Assembly (NCBI GenBank): GCA_905250125.1
Contig: CAJNOL010000065.1
Span: forward strand, 62,001-126,000
Reading direction: 5' to 3'
DNA length: 64,000 nt
Origin: Rotaria sordida
Lineage: Eukaryota; Rotifera; Eurotatoria; Philodinida; Philodinidae
Shown: positions 61,784-64,000 of the stretch, in pieces
How the letters are laid out: each line of letters starts with the position of its first letter
Position numbering within the stretch: the first letter of the stretch is position 1
Program-made: the position numbers and the translations under genes
The notes under the pieces: model-generated
What the model was told of the DNA's origin: nothing
The model's database searches: none
Seen by the model: the letters and a program-made list of their open reading frames with translations, nothing else

Positions 61784-64000
61784 ACAAGAAAAACAAGAAC
61801 GAGTTTTGTAAAAAAAAAAAAAAAAGGTTATCCCATATACACAGCTTGTCACCATCATCATGTTATGATGTAATCGGCATGGCAGTTAGATCCGACAACG
61901 ACACAGCTGTTTATACTATTCGAAGAACGACCATGAAATTGTATGAGCATTATTTATATAGTTATAAATCAAAATGAAAAGAGTTAGAAAAAACATATTG
62001 AGGGTTTACTTGTAAAAAAAAGATTTTTTATTGTATTTTAACATCAAAAGAAATTCATTAATATACTTACGGGGGAATAGTCATAACCATAATATAGAGC
62101 ATCGTTCGTTTTTTTTTTCTAGTTACCTGTGAAAAAGAAATATATGAAAAGAAAGAAAAAAAAAATAGATGAATGGTACAGAATAAATAAAAGAGATGTG
62201 ATCCAATACCTTGGCGTACGAACGTAATGCACAGAAATCAAGTAAAATGGTCACGCATTTACTTGCATACAAAGGAAACGAAAAAAAAATATTAATGCAC
62301 AGAAAAAAAAAAGAACGCAAAAGAACAGAATACAGTAAGAATGAATCTAATTTTAGGCCAACTTTGCTTCTTCGCTTACAATAAAAGTACTAGATCGATT
62401 TATTTTATGCATTCATTAGTTTTGCCGCTAGGAATAATTAGTGAAGAACAGAATAAAAGAAAGAACATGCACTTCTTATATCGAACCAATTATCGCAAAG
62501 AAAATAAGGCGATTATTTGATTTTGCGAAGGTCACTAACTTGAAAAAAAAAGCGATGATATATCTTTACAAATCTATTTATCATTTAAAAAAACAAATTA
62601 CTAAAATATTTCGATATGAATACACCGATTGATCAAATCTCTATTTATACTATATTGGCAATCTTTACAAAAAATTAGTTTTTGCATCAAGGATTAGAAT
62701 TAGAAAAAAAAACGCAACGATAATTATATCACTTCATCACATATCATGATATATAATCTCTTAACAAATTTCATTGATATATATATAATAAACAAATGAT
62801 AAATAGGTTTTTTTCTTTTCTTTTTGAAAGGTCATAGAAGCTTAACTAATCAAAGGATATAGCAGCTGCTTTATATCTCAATGTACGTGATCTAGAAGAA
62901 CTGACATCATTTCTGATAAATAAGATAACTTCTTAAACGTTACAAAAATATTCATTGTATGATTTCGAATATTATTCAAATTTTCAAAACATGAAAATTC
63001 TCAGATTCTTCTCTGCTTATATGAATCATTTCTGGCAAAATGGAACATATCCATCCTTCAATTAACCTTGATATAGCACAAAGATTAATTTGCTGAATAA
63101 ATTTTTTTAACATACATATATGTAAAAATATTAGCTCTTTCAGCTGACTATTAATAAAAAAGTAACTAGCAAATATCTATCTAACTATAGAAGAAAAAGA
63201 AATTTGAAAACTTTAAGATAGACTCTACGGTACAAATCGCATATATGGTAGAATGTTCAACAAGATCGAACTCAAAAAATCTTCCCCTTAAAAACCGGTT
63301 TTCTAGATATCCTATCAAGTTCAAAAACAAAATTTTTCTCTTTATTATCATCTGGAGATTCTGAAGAAGGATTTGTACCGTTTGGAATTGGTTTTGAATT
63401 TCTCATTCGATTATAAGAGGATTTCTTTGTTTGTAGATTTGCCGACAGTCATGTGGATAACGGAAAGTAAATCGATTTTTTTGAAAAATCTAGGTATATT
63501 CAGAAAAAACTTTGGATAGAGATTTTGTAACCTTAGAAGTTCTCTACAAAATATACTATTGAGTTATCAAAAGTGATGTTTCAATTCGAAATTTTTTTTT
63601 AACTAAAATACATGAAGTAAAAGTCAATACCGTTTGTTTTGTGTCACATCCTTAATGCTGGTTTTTTACTGATAACTCTTCTGAACAATGGTTTCTAGTG
63701 CTGATTTTTTCAGGATATCAAGAGTAACTTAGCATAAAATATACTTAAAAATTTAAGTATTAATAAACTTTCTACAATAAATGTTTTGTTTCCACTTCGT
63801 TTTTCTTAATACATTTATTACAAAGAAATAAGATGAATTATACTTTTAAGACAGTGCGTTAGCTGAAAATTTTCTCGTAAAATGTTTATTTACTTGTGGT
63901 TCTTTGAGTGTTTTCGATGAGTCAAATACTATCAGCTTAGACATTTTGTTTCAATTTTTGCTCAGAATTATTGAAATAATTTTTGAAAGATTCAAAAAAA
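61650..64000. other. Upstream of innexin and window end; repeats, no gene
   Basis: It contains a (TA)n microsatellite at about 61747-61782, A-runs, and the dispersed repeat listed separately. No reading frame of note was seen on either strand. Poly-A runs near 61811-61825 and 62158-62166 are part of the innexin 5' flank. Confidence 0.45.
63090..63755. repeat. Dispersed repeat, copy 2
   Basis: It is the same-orientation relative of 2113-2735. Matching blocks include TTAGCTCTTTCAGCTGACTA, AGCAAATATCTATCTAACTA, AAGATAGACTCTAC and GATAACTCTTCTGAACAATG. Neither copy shows terminal inverted repeats or coding sequence. Confidence 0.7.

Noticed and set aside
1..64000. tRNA, rRNA, CRISPR, bacterial operon signals or ribosome binding sites
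   Set aside because: No tRNA A/B-box pairs with foldable cloverleaf, no rRNA blocks and no regularly spaced repeats were seen; the genes are eukaryotic and intron-bearing.

Overview
The window is nuclear DNA from an AT-rich invertebrate genome. The genes are split by spliceosomal introns that are mostly 50-72 nt long with GT..AG ends, codons favour A/T in third position, and the gene set is animal: ryanodine receptor, DEG/ENaC channel, innexin, strawberry notch, signal peptide peptidase, seipin, USP deubiquitinase and a fibrinogen-domain protein. Innexin and DEG/ENaC point to a protostome. The B-box/propeller gene, the intronless fatty-acid-hydroxylase-like gene, the berberine-bridge-type and GH128-like remnants (families more usual in fungi, plants or bacteria) and possible trans-splice sites together suggest a bdelloid rotifer such as Rotaria. 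That assignment is inference.

Layout. 1-3112 (+): the last eight exons of a ryanodine receptor. 3113-8880: gene-free, with two copies of a TTAA-flanked MITE and a foldback element. 8881-9960 (+): single-exon membrane hydroxylase. 10486-10815 (-): GH128-like fragment. 12378-13622 (+): B-box/coiled-coil/propeller protein. 14451-15089: near-perfect 639-bp palindromic element. 15626-17312 (-): DEG/ENaC channel, 3 exons. 17313-22945: gene-poor. 22946-24865 (+): berberine-bridge-type oxidoreductase with three in-frame stops. 27060-27390: isolated GC-rich island. 28177-29052 (+): claudin-like tetraspan protein. 30418-31693: hAT-like non-autonomous element with 8-bp target duplication. 32617-41974 (-): complete strawberry notch gene, 20 exons. 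43816-54874 (+): signal peptide peptidase, seipin and a USP37-like deubiquitinase head to tail; the last two are only 46 bp apart and each has a splice-acceptor-like AG just before its ATG, so an operon with spliced-leader trans-splicing is plausible. A fibrinogen-related type II membrane protein gene lies antisense inside a USP intron (50978-52498). 54875-60338: repeat-rich, with a piggyBac remnant and several foldbacks. 60339-61649 (-): innexin, 3 exons. The rest is non-coding.

A recurring theme is inverted-repeat (foldback/MITE) DNA. At least five families are present. In strawberry notch, 16 of 19 introns are 50-72 nt, and the only three above 1 kb all contain such repeats.

All exon models were built by hand from reading frame, splice consensus and remembered family sequences. 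In every multi-exon model the exon lengths sum to an open frame across all junctions. No search or transcript data were available.
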